In this document: one piece after another, positions 26,154-33,244 of the stretch
How the letters are laid out: each line of letters starts with the position of its first letter
Position numbering within the stretch: position 1 is the first letter of the stretch
NCBI RefSeq assembly: GCF_026247885.1
Contig: NZ_CP110921.1
Location: 3,231,501 to 3,295,500 of the forward strand
Direction: 5' to 3'
DNA length: 64,000 nt
From: Methylococcus mesophilus
Lineage (GTDB): Bacteria > Pseudomonadota > Gammaproteobacteria > Methylococcales > Methylococcaceae
Position numbers and translations under genes: made by a program
Notes under the pieces: model-generated
Databases searched by the model: none
Seen by the model: the letters and a program-made list of their open reading frames with translations, nothing else
What the model was told of the DNA's origin: nothing

Positions 26154-26431
26154 TGCGCCTGGAAGTTACGCCGACCTTCGATCGGACGGCGAAAAAACTC
26201 AATCGGCATCAGAAGATGGACCTCGACGAGGCGGTGCGCGCCATTGCGGACGATCCGGAAATCGGCGTCGCCAAGGTCGGCGATCTGGCCGGTGTTCGGG
26301 TCTACAAATTCCGCTTGTCGAATGCGCAGTGTCTGTTGGCTTATCGGATCCTCGCACCGGACACCCTCAAGCTGCTCACCTTCGGTCCGCACGAGAATTT
26401 CTACCGCGATCTCAAACGGCTAGACGTCTGA
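26153..26431 (+). CDS. RelE/ParE-family toxin (second copy)
   Basis: The 92-residue protein shares layout and the GPHENFYRDLKR C-terminus with the toxin at 20462. Other common parts are FDRTAKKLNRHQKMDLDEAV and KVGDLAGVRVYKFRLS. Divergence in the middle may give specificity for its own antitoxin. It ends seven bases before the convergent ParB-methyltransferase gene. Confidence 0.85.
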   Translation: MRLEVTPTFDRTAKKLNRHQKMDLDEAVRAIADDPEIGVAKVGDLAGVRVYKFRLSNAQCLLAYRILAPDTLKLLTFGPHENFYRDLKRLDV

Positions 26432-26437
26432 GTCCGA

Positions 26438-27700
26438 TTAAACCGCGGTCGCCTCGGAGGCGAGGGCATCGAACGCGAGCCCATCCGCTTCGCGGGTGGC
26501 TTGTTTCCCCGTCCAATCCTCCCATCTACGCACGATGACATCGACGTATTTCGGGTCCAGCTCGATCAGCCGCGCCACCCGTCCCGACTTCTCCGCGGCG
26601 ATCAGCGTGGTGCCCGAACCGCCGAAGGGGTCGAGCACAAGGTCGCCGGGCCGACTGGAGTTGCGGAGGGCTCGCTCCACCAGTTCCACCGGCTTCATGG
26701 TCGGGTGCAGATCGTTCCGGGCCGGCTTGTTGATCTGCCACACATCGCCTTGGTCACGATCGCCGCACCAATGGCGCTGGGCGCCTGCGGCCCAACCGTA
26801 CAGGATCGGTTCGTACTGGTGCTGGTAATCTGCACGGCCCAGGGTAAACGTGTTCTTGGCCCAGATGATGAACGTCGACCAGTGGCCGCCGGCGGTACGG
26901 AAGGCAGACTGCAGCGTATCGAGTTCGCTGGAGGACATAGCGATGTAGACGGCGCCCTTGCAGTGGGCGAGCATCGGAGTCAGCGCCGCCAGCAGAAAGT
27001 CCGAGAAGCCCTCGCCCAGGTTGTCGTTCAGGATCGCGCGATGCTTGCCGCGCAGCTTGTCCTTGGCCGAGTTGGCGTAGTTCACATTGTACGGCGGGTC
27101 GGTGAACACCATGTCCACAGATTCGCCGGCAAGGAGGCGGTCGTAGTGCTCCGCCAGGGTGGCGTCTCCGCACAGCAGCCGATGGGAGCCCAGGATCCAG
27201 ACATCGCCCGGCCGAGAGACCGGTTGCACCGGCACGTCGGGCGCCACGTCGTCCTCGGTCTGGCCCTCGGTGACTGATGCCTCGTCGGCCAAAAGGTCCA
27301 GCAAGGCGTCGGCATCGAAGCCGGTCAAGCCCAGATCGAAGTCTTCGTCCTGCAGGGCCGTCAGCTCGAGCTTGAGCAAGGACTCATCCCAGCCTGCGTT
27401 CTCGGCGATGCGGTTGTCGGCGATCACCAGGGCGCGGCGCTGGGTGGGGCTCAGGTGATCCAGCACGATCACCGGCACCTGGGACAGGCCCAGCTGGCGG
27501 GCCGCCGCCCAGCGCCCGTGCCCGGCCACGATCACCCCGTCCGCGCCCGCCAGGATCGGCGCGGTGAAGCCGAACTCGGCGATGGAGGCGGCGATCTGAG
27601 CGATCTGCGCGTCCGAGTGGGTGCGGGCATTGCATGCGTAAGGCAGCAACTTGTCGACCGGCCAGGACTCGACCCGGTCGGCTACCCAGGAATGACGCAT
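26438..27700 (-). CDS. ParB-domain DNA methyltransferase fusion (first)
   Basis: A 420-residue protein from ATG 27700. Residues about 1-110 are a ParB/Srx-like domain (PVDKLLPYACNARTHSD, then GVIVAGHGRWAAARQLGLSQVPVI). The second part is a beta-class adenine methyltransferase with motif IV DPPYNV near residue 208 and motif I DPFGGSGTT near 365, the order used by CcrM-like enzymes. Phages use such orphan enzymes to guard against restriction or mark replication. The longer upstream frame runs antisense through the phd gene, so the ATG at 27700 is preferred. Confidence 0.88.
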   Translation of the reverse strand: MRHSWVADRVESWPVDKLLPYACNARTHSDAQIAQIAASIAEFGFTAPILAGADGVIVAGHGRWAAARQLGLSQVPVIVLDHLSPTQRRALVIADNRIAENAGWDESLLKLELTALQDEDFDLGLTGFDADALLDLLADEASVTEGQTEDDVAPDVPVQPVSRPGDVWILGSHRLLCGDATLAEHYDRLLAGESVDMVFTDPPYNVNYANSAKDKLRGKHRAILNDNLGEGFSDFLLAALTPMLAHCKGAVYIAMSSSELDTLQSAFRTAGGHWSTFIIWAKNTFTLGRADYQHQYEPILYGWAAGAQRHWCGDRDQGDVWQINKPARNDLHPTMKPVELVERALRNSSRPGDLVLDPFGGSGTTLIAAEKSGRVARLIELDPKYVDVIVRRWEDWTGKQATREADGLAFDALASEATAV

Positions 27701-27742
27701 GCGTTGTACATTGAATGCATTTTGCCGGAAGTGCTTAACGCC

Positions 27743-28024
27743 ATGACGCTCGAAATCACCTACAGCCGGGCCCGCGAGCAACTCGAATCGCTGATGGATC
27801 GCACCGTCGATGATTGTGAGGTGATCATCATCCGCCGCCGTTCCGGTGGGGCCGTCGCCATGATTGCGGCCGATGAGCTGGAAAGCCTGATGGAAACCGC
27901 GCATCTGCTGCGTTCGCCCCGGAACGCCGAGCGGCTGCTGGCGGCGCTGGCGCGCGCCCGGGCCGGTGAAGTCGAACCGACCCCGCTCCCGGCGTTGAAG
28001 CAGGCGCTCGGATTTGAAAAATGA
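27743..28024 (+). CDS. Phd/YefM-family antitoxin
   Basis: A 93-residue protein with the Phd/YefM fold: TYSRAREQLESLMDRTVDD then VIIIRRRSGGAVAMIAADELESLMETAHLL. These bind operator DNA through the N-terminus and a toxin (Doc or YoeB) through the C-terminus. No YoeB or Doc gene follows; the next gene is a different RelE-type toxin with its own promoter. It may pair with that toxin or be an orphan. It is divergent from the methyltransferase, whose start is 42 bases away, so the intergenic segment may be autoregulated. Confidence 0.8.
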   Translation: MTLEITYSRAREQLESLMDRTVDDCEVIIIRRRSGGAVAMIAADELESLMETAHLLRSPRNAERLLAALARARAGEVEPTPLPALKQALGFEK

Positions 28025-28039
28025 GCGGCTGGCGAATAT

Positions 28040-28068
28040 AACAATAGCTTTCGGATATTGGTTATAAT
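28040..28068 (+). promoter_or_regulatory. Promoter and operator of the RelE-XRE pair
   Basis: A perfect TATAAT lies at 28063-28068, 12 bases before the toxin ATG at 28081. The AT-rich segment contains TAACAATA and TATTGGTTA, an imperfect inverted repeat able to bind a dimeric repressor. The -35 element is poor, suggesting weak or regulated transcription. The AT richness contrasts sharply with surrounding DNA. Confidence 0.5.
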
Positions 28069-28080
28069 TTGTTATGCGCC

Positions 28081-28338
28081 ATGAAAACGATCGTTTGGCA
28101 GCCGAGAGCTCTGAAGCAACTTAAGAAGTTGGGCGACAAGGCGGCTCAACAGCGGATATTGACTGCAACGACAGCGCTGGAGCGGTTCCCGGCAGTGGGT
28201 GGCGTCAAGGCGCTGGTCAATCATGCCTGTGGTTACCGGCTGCGCGTGGGCGATTACCGGATTCTGTTCAATGTCCTGGACGCCATCGAGGTGGTCAGCA
28301 TCGAGGAGGTCAAGAAACGCGATGAAAGCACCTACTGA
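28081..28338 (+). CDS. RelE/HigB-family toxin
   Basis: An 85-residue protein with the compact RelE fold: VWQPRALKQLKKLGDKAAQQRI helices, ALVNHACGYRLRVGDYRILFNV strands and a C-terminal EEVKKRDESTY. RYRLRVGDYRI-type motifs are diagnostic of RelE mRNA interferases. ATG at 28081 is chosen over the upstream TTG because it has normal spacing from the -10 element. Its 3' end overlaps the XRE antitoxin gene, the toxin-first order of HigBA-type modules. Confidence 0.85.
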   Translation: MKTIVWQPRALKQLKKLGDKAAQQRILTATTALERFPAVGGVKALVNHACGYRLRVGDYRILFNVLDAIEVVSIEEVKKRDESTY

Positions 28339-28666
28339 ATACCAGACCATCTACCATGACGGACAGCCTGCTTTCGTGTTGGTGCCGGTCGCCGATTTCG
28401 AACGGGTCCGCCCCCTACTCGAACGCCGCAGTGTCCGTGACGCCATTCCCCAAGCGGTGGTGGAAGCCCATGTCCTGCACGATATGCCGCTGATCCGTGC
28501 TTGGCGTGAGTACTTGGGGCTGACGCAGGAAGACGTCGCGCAACGGGCCTGCATGCAGCAACCGGCGTTGGCCCGTCTGGAGCGCGGCGACAGTACGCCC
28601 CGTAAGGCCACGCTGACCAAGCTCGCCAAGGCCATGGGTCTGAGCGTGGAGCAGTTGGCCGAGTAG
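28322..28666 (+). CDS. XRE-family antitoxin with N-terminal extension
   Basis: The 114-residue protein overlaps the toxin gene by 17 bases. Residues about 55-112 form a helix-turn-helix (YLGLTQEDVAQRACMQQPALARLERGD). The N-terminal 40 residues (YQTIYHDGQPAFVLVPVADFERV) resemble the toxin-binding part of RelB/HigA-like antitoxins paired with RelE. It should repress the promoter at 28040. Confidence 0.85.
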   Translation: MKAPTEYQTIYHDGQPAFVLVPVADFERVRPLLERRSVRDAIPQAVVEAHVLHDMPLIRAWREYLGLTQEDVAQRACMQQPALARLERGDSTPRKATLTKLAKAMGLSVEQLAE

Positions 28667-28697
28667 CGGCTTCCAAAAGACGATCGGCAGGCGATGA

Positions 28698-30092
28698 TCA
28701 TCCAGCCGTCGTCTGTATCGCTTGCCGCTGGGAGGCAACCGCTTCCCAAGTTTCGCCGGTGTCTAGCAGTGTCACCGGGATGGCCGGAAAACTCTGACGG
28801 AAACGCAGGATCGCGACATCCACATACCCCGGCGCGATCTCCACCGCATACCCCCGGCGCCCGGTGCGCTCCGCCGCCAGCAGGCTGGTCCCCGAACCGC
28901 CAAAAGGTTCATATACCGGATCGTCCGGATCCGAGTAGGCGGTCAGGACAAACTCCGGCAGCGCCACGGGAAACACCGCCGGGTGGTCGATGTCCCGTCC
29001 GATCTTGCCCTTGTGGCGCATGATGCGGATGACGGAATCGGGGATCCGGCGGTCCTGGGTCGGTTGACCCGCATGGGTCCAACCGCCGACCTCACCGTCC
29101 TTGCCACGCAGGGCGGTGGAACTGCCGTCCTGGCGGAGGTGCGTCTCCTGACCTGCGAACTTGCAGGCCACGGTCTTGTTGGGCTTGCGGCTCTGACGGT
29201 TGAAGTGGAACACGAACTCGAAGCTCGGCGCCAAGCGTCCCGCCCAGTCGCCCGGCATCCCCGGCCCCTGGTCCCAGACGTACCAGCCGAAACGGCGCCA
29301 GCCCTGGGTCCGCATCCACCCCAGCCAGGGATCCCAGTAGGGGATCACCTCGTTGTCGCGATGGATCAGCCCCAGATTCACCAACACCTGGGCATCGTCG
29401 GTCAGCGGTAACTGGGCGAACACGCCGCGCATCAGGCCGTCCCAGTCGCCGATGCCGCCGGAGGTGTAGTCGCGCTGATTGTCATACGGAGGCGAGGTAA
29501 AGCAGAGACGGGCCAACTCGCCGCCCATCAACGCCGCGACGACGTCCGGGTCCGAGGCATCGCCGCAGATCAACCGATGTCGGCCCAACTGCCAGACATC
29601 GCCGGGACGCGACACAGGAGTCGCCGGCGGCTCGGGGACATCATCGGCCGTCTCGGGTTCGCCGTCTTCGGCGTCATCCGAATCTTCGGTATCGATCGAC
29701 AGCAGAGCTTCCAGCTCATCATCGTTAAACCCCGTCAGCGCCAAGTCGAACCCGGCACCGGACAACTCGGCCAGTTCCAGCGCCAGCAACTCCTCGTCCC
29801 AGCCGGCATCGAGAGCCAGGCGGTTGTCGGCCAGCACATAGGCCCGCTTCTGGGCCGGCGAGAGGTGACCCAGTTCGATCACCGGCACCTCCGCCAGCCC
29901 CAGGCTGCGGGCGGCCGCCAGGCGGCCGTGCCCGGCGATGATCCCCTGTGCCCCGTCCACCAGGATCGGGTTGGTCCAGCCGAATTCCACGATGCTGGCC
30001 GCGATCTTCGCCACCTGATCCACGCTGTGGGTGCGCGGATTGCGGGCATAAGGGATCAACTTTTCCAGCGGACGGTATTCGACCTGCAACAT
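28698..30092 (-). CDS. ParB-domain DNA methyltransferase fusion (second)
   Basis: A 464-residue protein from ATG 30092. The ParB-like part (PLEKLIPYARNPRTHSVDQ, GIIAGHGRLAAARSLGL) is clearly paralogous to the first fusion. The methyltransferase part has motif IV TSPPYDN near residue 205 and motif I EPFGGSGTS near 408. TSPPY instead of DPPY suggests a different base or target than the first enzyme. A longer N-terminus to 30395 would run over the repeat array and is rejected. Confidence 0.87.
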   Translation of the reverse strand: MLQVEYRPLEKLIPYARNPRTHSVDQVAKIAASIVEFGWTNPILVDGAQGIIAGHGRLAAARSLGLAEVPVIELGHLSPAQKRAYVLADNRLALDAGWDEELLALELAELSGAGFDLALTGFNDDELEALLSIDTEDSDDAEDGEPETADDVPEPPATPVSRPGDVWQLGRHRLICGDASDPDVVAALMGGELARLCFTSPPYDNQRDYTSGGIGDWDGLMRGVFAQLPLTDDAQVLVNLGLIHRDNEVIPYWDPWLGWMRTQGWRRFGWYVWDQGPGMPGDWAGRLAPSFEFVFHFNRQSRKPNKTVACKFAGQETHLRQDGSSTALRGKDGEVGGWTHAGQPTQDRRIPDSVIRIMRHKGKIGRDIDHPAVFPVALPEFVLTAYSDPDDPVYEPFGGSGTSLLAAERTGRRGYAVEIAPGYVDVAILRFRQSFPAIPVTLLDTGETWEAVASQRQAIQTTAG

Positions 30093-30183
30093 GAAGGGTT
30101 CGTAGCAATCCCAAAAAAGTACGGCCCGGCGCAGGGTCCGATCGGAACCTGCAACGAGCCGTAGACACGAGGTAACGCAGCAA

Positions 30184-30217
30184 CAAAAAACCCGCCGACG
30201 GCGAACCGGGGCGGGTC
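30184..30217 (-). terminator. Rho-independent terminator, minus strand
   Basis: On the minus strand ACCCGCC and GGCGGGT pair around a 13-base loop and are followed by a run of five T. It would stop transcripts arriving from the HigA-like/TumEA region before the second ParB-methyltransferase. Confidence 0.6.
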
Positions 30218-30243
30218 TTGGGAAATGAGGTAAGCACCAAGGG

Positions 30244-30408
30244 TGCAAACCTCGATGGCAGCACCCGGTTTGCAGTGTGGGGTTTGCACCCAGGTTTGCA
30301 CTGGGGGCGTTGGGCGCTCCCGTGTGAGCGCCAGCACCGGCGCGGCCTCCAGGGTGGTGCGCTCCGGCTGGGGGTGCAAACCGCAAACCCTGCAAACCTT
30401 GGTTTGCA
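30244..30408. repeat. Array of eight TGCAAACC sites in both orientations
   Basis: TGCAAACC or its complement GGTTTGCA begins at 30244, 30267, 30281, 30293, 30375, 30391 and 30401, with one copy carrying a single mismatch at 30382. Copies at 30391 and 30401 form the perfect palindrome TGCAAACCTTGGTTTGCA. The two clusters are separated by about 75 bases. The array lies in a 600-base gene-free interval, as expected for a replication-initiator or repressor binding region. Confidence 0.75.
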
Positions 30409-30697
30409 GTCTGACGCTAGCGAAATCCCGCGTGCGTTCCCCCCGTAGCCCTCAGGGGCCGGGAAGGACCCGCGACCGTTCGCGGCGGCGGGGCGTCTCG
30501 CCCCTTGGGTCACACCTGCTGTACTTTGAGCGCTACTCTACGCCTGCCGACCCCCAGATGCGACAGGCCAAAATCCTGCTGTTTTCGCAGCCGCCCGCAG
30601 CGTTCCCCGATGACCTTCAAACGCTATCGACTTCGGTTAAGTTCCCGCATGCAGTGGAGGCGATCACCGGCTCTGATGGCCGCTCAGGCAGCCTGGT
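30409..30697. other. Gene-free interval after the TGCAAACC array
   Basis: About 290 bases with no supported coding frame; open frames on the plus strand are arginine and serine rich and unmatched. A GC-rich inverted repeat (GGGGCG near 30492 with CGCCCC near 30503) may act as a small hairpin. Otherwise I see nothing specific. Together with the array it forms a 600-base non-coding block in the middle of the prophage. Confidence 0.4.
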
Positions 30698-31021
30698 TCA
30701 CAGAAGAAGTTCCAAGCCCTTGCGATCGATCAGGTTGAGTAACTTCAAGGACGGACCGCTCGGCTTCTTGTCGCCGATCTCCCATTTTTGCACGGTCGAC
30801 AGGCTGGTGTTGAGAAGGTTTGCCAGAACGGCTTGGCTGATCTGGCATCGCTCCCGTAGCGCACGAATGCTGCTGCTGTCATACACCGGGACGGGGCGGA
30901 GGCACAGGACATCGAATTCCCGCATCTTGCATTTGTCGATGAATCCCAAACGGTGGAGATCATCGGCCGTTTCATGGACGGCCTCGAGGATTCGGCTATT
31001 GGCTTTAGCGGTCTGGGTCAT
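30698..31021 (-). CDS. HigA/NadS-like XRE antitoxin, apparently without toxin
   Basis: A 107-residue protein with a C-terminal HTH (IRALRERCQISQAVLANLLNTSLSTVQKWEIG, residues about 53-83) ending KLLNLIDRKGLELLL, the standard layout of HigA-like antitoxins that partner RelE/HigB toxins. In this family the toxin gene normally lies directly upstream. The 110 bases upstream carry no toxin frame, so this is an orphan or has been recruited as a regulator. Confidence 0.75.
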   Translation of the reverse strand: MTQTAKANSRILEAVHETADDLHRLGFIDKCKMREFDVLCLRPVPVYDSSSIRALRERCQISQAVLANLLNTSLSTVQKWEIGDKKPSGPSLKLLNLIDRKGLELLL

Positions 31022-31134
31022 GACATATTTCCTGTAACGTGCCGTCCAATTCGGCTCTGGAACCTTTCCGCCTGGATCAATTCTTAGTCAACGCCTTCAA
31101 GGAAATCCGCAACAGTACTTCTACCGTTTTCGAA

Positions 31135-31485
31135 TTAGGCTGCAACGATCCTGAACTCCGTTCCCTTGGCGATGGGGCGGACATGATTTTTTTCACGCTT
31201 CATCTCTACGAGGCCGTAATGAGACATCGTCTTCAGCGTTCGAGAAAGGTTGCCGGGCTTCCTGCCCGTCGCTGCCGCAAGAGACGTGATCGATTCAGGT
31301 TTTGTTTCTCTGATCACCTTGAGCAGTGCCCTGTTTTCATCGCTCAGGACCTCGGCAAGCGATCTCATCGAAGTGAACCATATCTTGGGATCCCCCGCTT
31401 TGGGCTTGAGTTCGCCCCGCGCGATGGCCAGCAGACGCTTGCGAATGTCCTCTTGCGGCATGATGCCTATCACAATGGTTTTCAT
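31135..31485 (-). CDS. Winged-HTH antitoxin (TumA/HVO_A0114-like)
   Basis: A 116-residue protein with a wHTH (ALLKVIRETKPESITSLAAATGRKPGNLSRTLKTMSHYGLVEMKR, residues about 54-98). Such MarR-like proteins follow DUF6516/TumE toxins as antitoxins. Its ATG overlaps the toxin stop (ATGA), supporting coordinated expression. Confidence 0.75.
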   Translation of the reverse strand: MKTIVIGIMPQEDIRKRLLAIARGELKPKAGDPKIWFTSMRSLAEVLSDENRALLKVIRETKPESITSLAAATGRKPGNLSRTLKTMSHYGLVEMKREKNHVRPIAKGTEFRIVAA

Positions 31486-31853
31486 CGCTTTTTTACCTCC
31501 AGCAGAACTTGGTCCACTTCAGAAAAGAAGTCAGCCAACAATTGATGTGCATCCTTGAATTCATACGGAACGCCCGGGTCTCTGGCATGCCGGTGCATGT
31601 GGTCGAAGGTTAAACGTCGACCCGCATACTTGAACTTCTTCGGCGGCTTTACGGCGTGGGCATTGTCATAACCGAGTATTCTTTTGCCGTAGGGCTCATG
31701 CAGTGTCAGGGAGTAGCGGATGCCATGAGGTACATCGGGCGTTGGCGCAACCTGATAAGCCTCGATCTTGACCCAATATCCGCTGCCCTGATCAATGATC
31801 TGGTCCTGTAAATCCAGGAGGGTTTCAATGCCAGGGTCCACTTCCATGCACAT
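31482..31853 (-). CDS. TumE-like (DUF6516) toxin
   Basis: A 123-residue protein with a TumE/DUF6516 pattern: YWVKIEAYQVAPTPDVPHGIRYSLTLHEPYGKRILGYDNAH followed by basic FKYAGRRLTFDHMHRH and an acidic C-terminal helix LLADFFSEVDQVL. The predicted partner is the wHTH protein immediately downstream. ATG at 31853 or 31847 could be the start; the promoter's -10 ends directly before 31853, favouring a leaderless message from 31847. Confidence 0.75.
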   Translation of the reverse strand: MCMEVDPGIETLLDLQDQIIDQGSGYWVKIEAYQVAPTPDVPHGIRYSLTLHEPYGKRILGYDNAHAVKPPKKFKYAGRRLTFDHMHRHARDPGVPYEFKDAHQLLADFFSEVDQVLLEVKKR

Positions 31854-31862
31854 ATTATATCA
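31854..31862 (-). promoter_or_regulatory. Extended -10 promoter for the TumE-TumA pair
   Basis: On the minus strand TGATATAAT is a perfect TATAAT preceded by TG at the extended -10 spacing. Its last base is next to the first possible ATG, so transcription should start at or inside the first codons, giving a leaderless mRNA starting near 31847. Confidence 0.5.
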
Positions 31863-31894
31863 GCGGCTAATAAAGTATCCACGCTTGGGAAGCG

Positions 31895-32266
31895 CTAGCC
31901 ATTGAGCCGGTCCGCGACCTGTCGCAAGGCCTGCTGCCAACGCCGCTGGGCGGTTCGGGTGCAGCATGCGAACCGCCGGGCGATGTCCTTCCATCCCCGT
32001 CGCTCGGCCCGCATCCAGATCAGATGGCGCTGATCTTCCTCCAGCCACAGCACCCAGCGCATCGTTTCCAGCATGCGATCCACCGCATCGGGGCTCGGCT
32101 GGACCCGGCACTCGCGGGTCTCGTCGGCATACCCCTCCCAGGCCTGGCGGGCGATGGCCGGCCAGCAGTTGAAATACCCTTGCACCTTGACCGGCGGCAA
32201 GTCCTGGGCGGTCCAGGCCGCCTCCTCGAAGCGGGCGGCCACGCGCTCAATCGTCCACTCAGCCAC
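31895..32266 (-). CDS. DUF6362-like DNA-binding protein
   Basis: A 123-residue protein. Conserved-looking parts are ARFEEAAWTAQDLPPVKVQGYFNCWP at the N-terminus and WKDIARRFACCTRTAQRRWQQAL, a sigma region 4-like HTH, at the C-terminus. I associate this with the DUF6362 family in phages. It ends the minus-strand replication operon and could act as a late regulator. The start overlaps the upstream stop by 8 bases. Confidence 0.65.
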   Translation of the reverse strand: MAEWTIERVAARFEEAAWTAQDLPPVKVQGYFNCWPAIARQAWEGYADETRECRVQPSPDAVDRMLETMRWVLWLEEDQRHLIWMRAERRGWKDIARRFACCTRTAQRRWQQALRQVADRLNG

Positions 32267-32468
32267 GGCGGGACTCCCGTCGGCCGTACAGCCGCTCGCC
32301 GATCTGCCGGATCAACTCCCGCTCGACGAAATCCAGCCGCTCGTCGATCAGATGGACCACCAGGATGCGCTGCTCGCGCCAGCCCTCGCGCTTGACCGCT
32401 TCGAGGTCGGTGACCTGCGGCTGCAGCTTTCCCAGCGGGCAACGGGGATTAGGGTTCGGTCCTCTCAT
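32259..32468 (-). CDS. Small basic helical phage protein
   Basis: A 69-residue protein from ATG 32468, overlapping the RuvC-like stop by ATGA. The second half, ILVVHLIDERLDFVERELIRQIGERLYGRRESRRG, is an amphipathic helix. No family recognised. Tight coupling on both sides supports it as a real operon member. Confidence 0.55.
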   Translation of the reverse strand: MRGPNPNPRCPLGKLQPQVTDLEAVKREGWREQRILVVHLIDERLDFVERELIRQIGERLYGRRESRRG

Positions 32469-33244
32469 ACGCCCACCCCTTGGGTCATCCGTGCCCAGTG
32501 CAGCAAAGCCAGGGCGTCGGCTTCGTTGTCGTCCACCGGATCGAAGCCCAGTGACCGCATCGCAGCGATCATGGCGGCCTTGTTGGCATTGCCCTGGCCG
32601 GTCGCGTGTTTCTTGATCGTTCCCACCGGTACGCCTTGATAGGGAACCCCGTGGTGCTCGCACCAAGCGGTGAGGTGGGCCAGGAACCCGCCATAGGCGT
32701 GGGCGGCATCGACGCCGGCATGGCGGCGGACCTCCTCGAAATAGACCGCATCCAGATCGCCGGCGGCTTGCTTGATTTCGGTCAGCCAGCGCTTGAAACG
32801 CAGGAAGCGCATCCCGCCGCCTTCGAAGCGTTGGGGCTTGAAGGTTTCGGAGCCGCTGATGACCGTACCGTCCCGCTGATGCAGAGCCCAGCCGGTGTGA
32901 GTACCCAGATCGAGGGCCAGCAGCGTGGTCCGGTCACCTTCGTCGTTATCTCCGAGCCCAGAGAGGCCCCTACGGGACGGGGAGAGGGCGCGTAGCGCGC
33001 CTCTCCCCCGTAGGGGGAGGGAGTCTCCGCCATCTGGAATTCCATAAATTGTTTCGTATAAACAATCGGTTGCGCCAGATGGCGAGTTGGCGGCGCTGCC
33101 ATCTGGAAATTCCGCCATCTGGACCGTAAGCGATTGAAGGATATCGATTCTCAGATGGCGGACGTTTGCCATCTGGATCCAGATGGCAGATTTCAAGGGG
33201 CAGATGGCGGAGCGTCTGCCATCTGGAATTAGGGTCGTCGTCAT
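32465..33244 (-). CDS. RuvC-like Holliday-junction resolvase with repeat-filled N-terminus
   Basis: The frame begins with ATG overlapping the primase stop (ATGA at 33241-33244) and encodes 259 residues. The RuvC core starts near residue 100: TTLLALDLGTHTGWAL gives the first catalytic Asp, YFEEVRRHAG the Glu, and DDNEADALALLHWA the C-terminal acidic pair. The first 95 residues are unlike RuvC and coincide with the GCCATCTG array and a strong hairpin. No ATG, GTG or TTG occurs between that block and the core, so the repeats are probably translated. It should process branched phage DNA. Confidence 0.75.
   Translation of the reverse strand: MTTTLIPDGRRSAICPLKSAIWIQMANVRHLRIDILQSLTVQMAEFPDGSAANSPSGATDCLYETIYGIPDGGDSLPLRGRGALRALSPSRRGLSGLGDNDEGDRTTLLALDLGTHTGWALHQRDGTVISGSETFKPQRFEGGGMRFLRFKRWLTEIKQAAGDLDAVYFEEVRRHAGVDAAHAYGGFLAHLTAWCEHHGVPYQGVPVGTIKKHATGQGNANKAAMIAAMRSLGFDPVDDNEADALALLHWARMTQGVGV
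32965..33020. repeat. GC-rich REP-like hairpins beside the GCCATCTG array
   Basis: GGGGAGAGG and CCTCTCCCC flank GCGCGTAGCGCG-type sequence (about 32978-33008), and CCCCCGTAGGGGG follows directly, making two strong stems. The block sits between the array and the RuvC core inside one open frame. It looks like an intergenic REP-type element that has become coding. Confidence 0.55.
33029..33225. repeat. Nine GCCATCTG sites in both orientations
   Basis: The 8-mer GCCATCTG or CAGATGGC begins at 33029, 33076, 33098, 33114, 33152, 33168, 33180, 33201 and 33218. The wider motif is GCCATCTGGA, and the pair at 33168-33187 is the perfect palindrome GCCATCTGGATCCAGATGGC. The array lies inside the 5' end of the RuvC-like gene, just after the primase-helicase gene. 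Dense iteron-like sites next to replication genes suggest an origin or a regulator-binding region. Confidence 0.8.
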
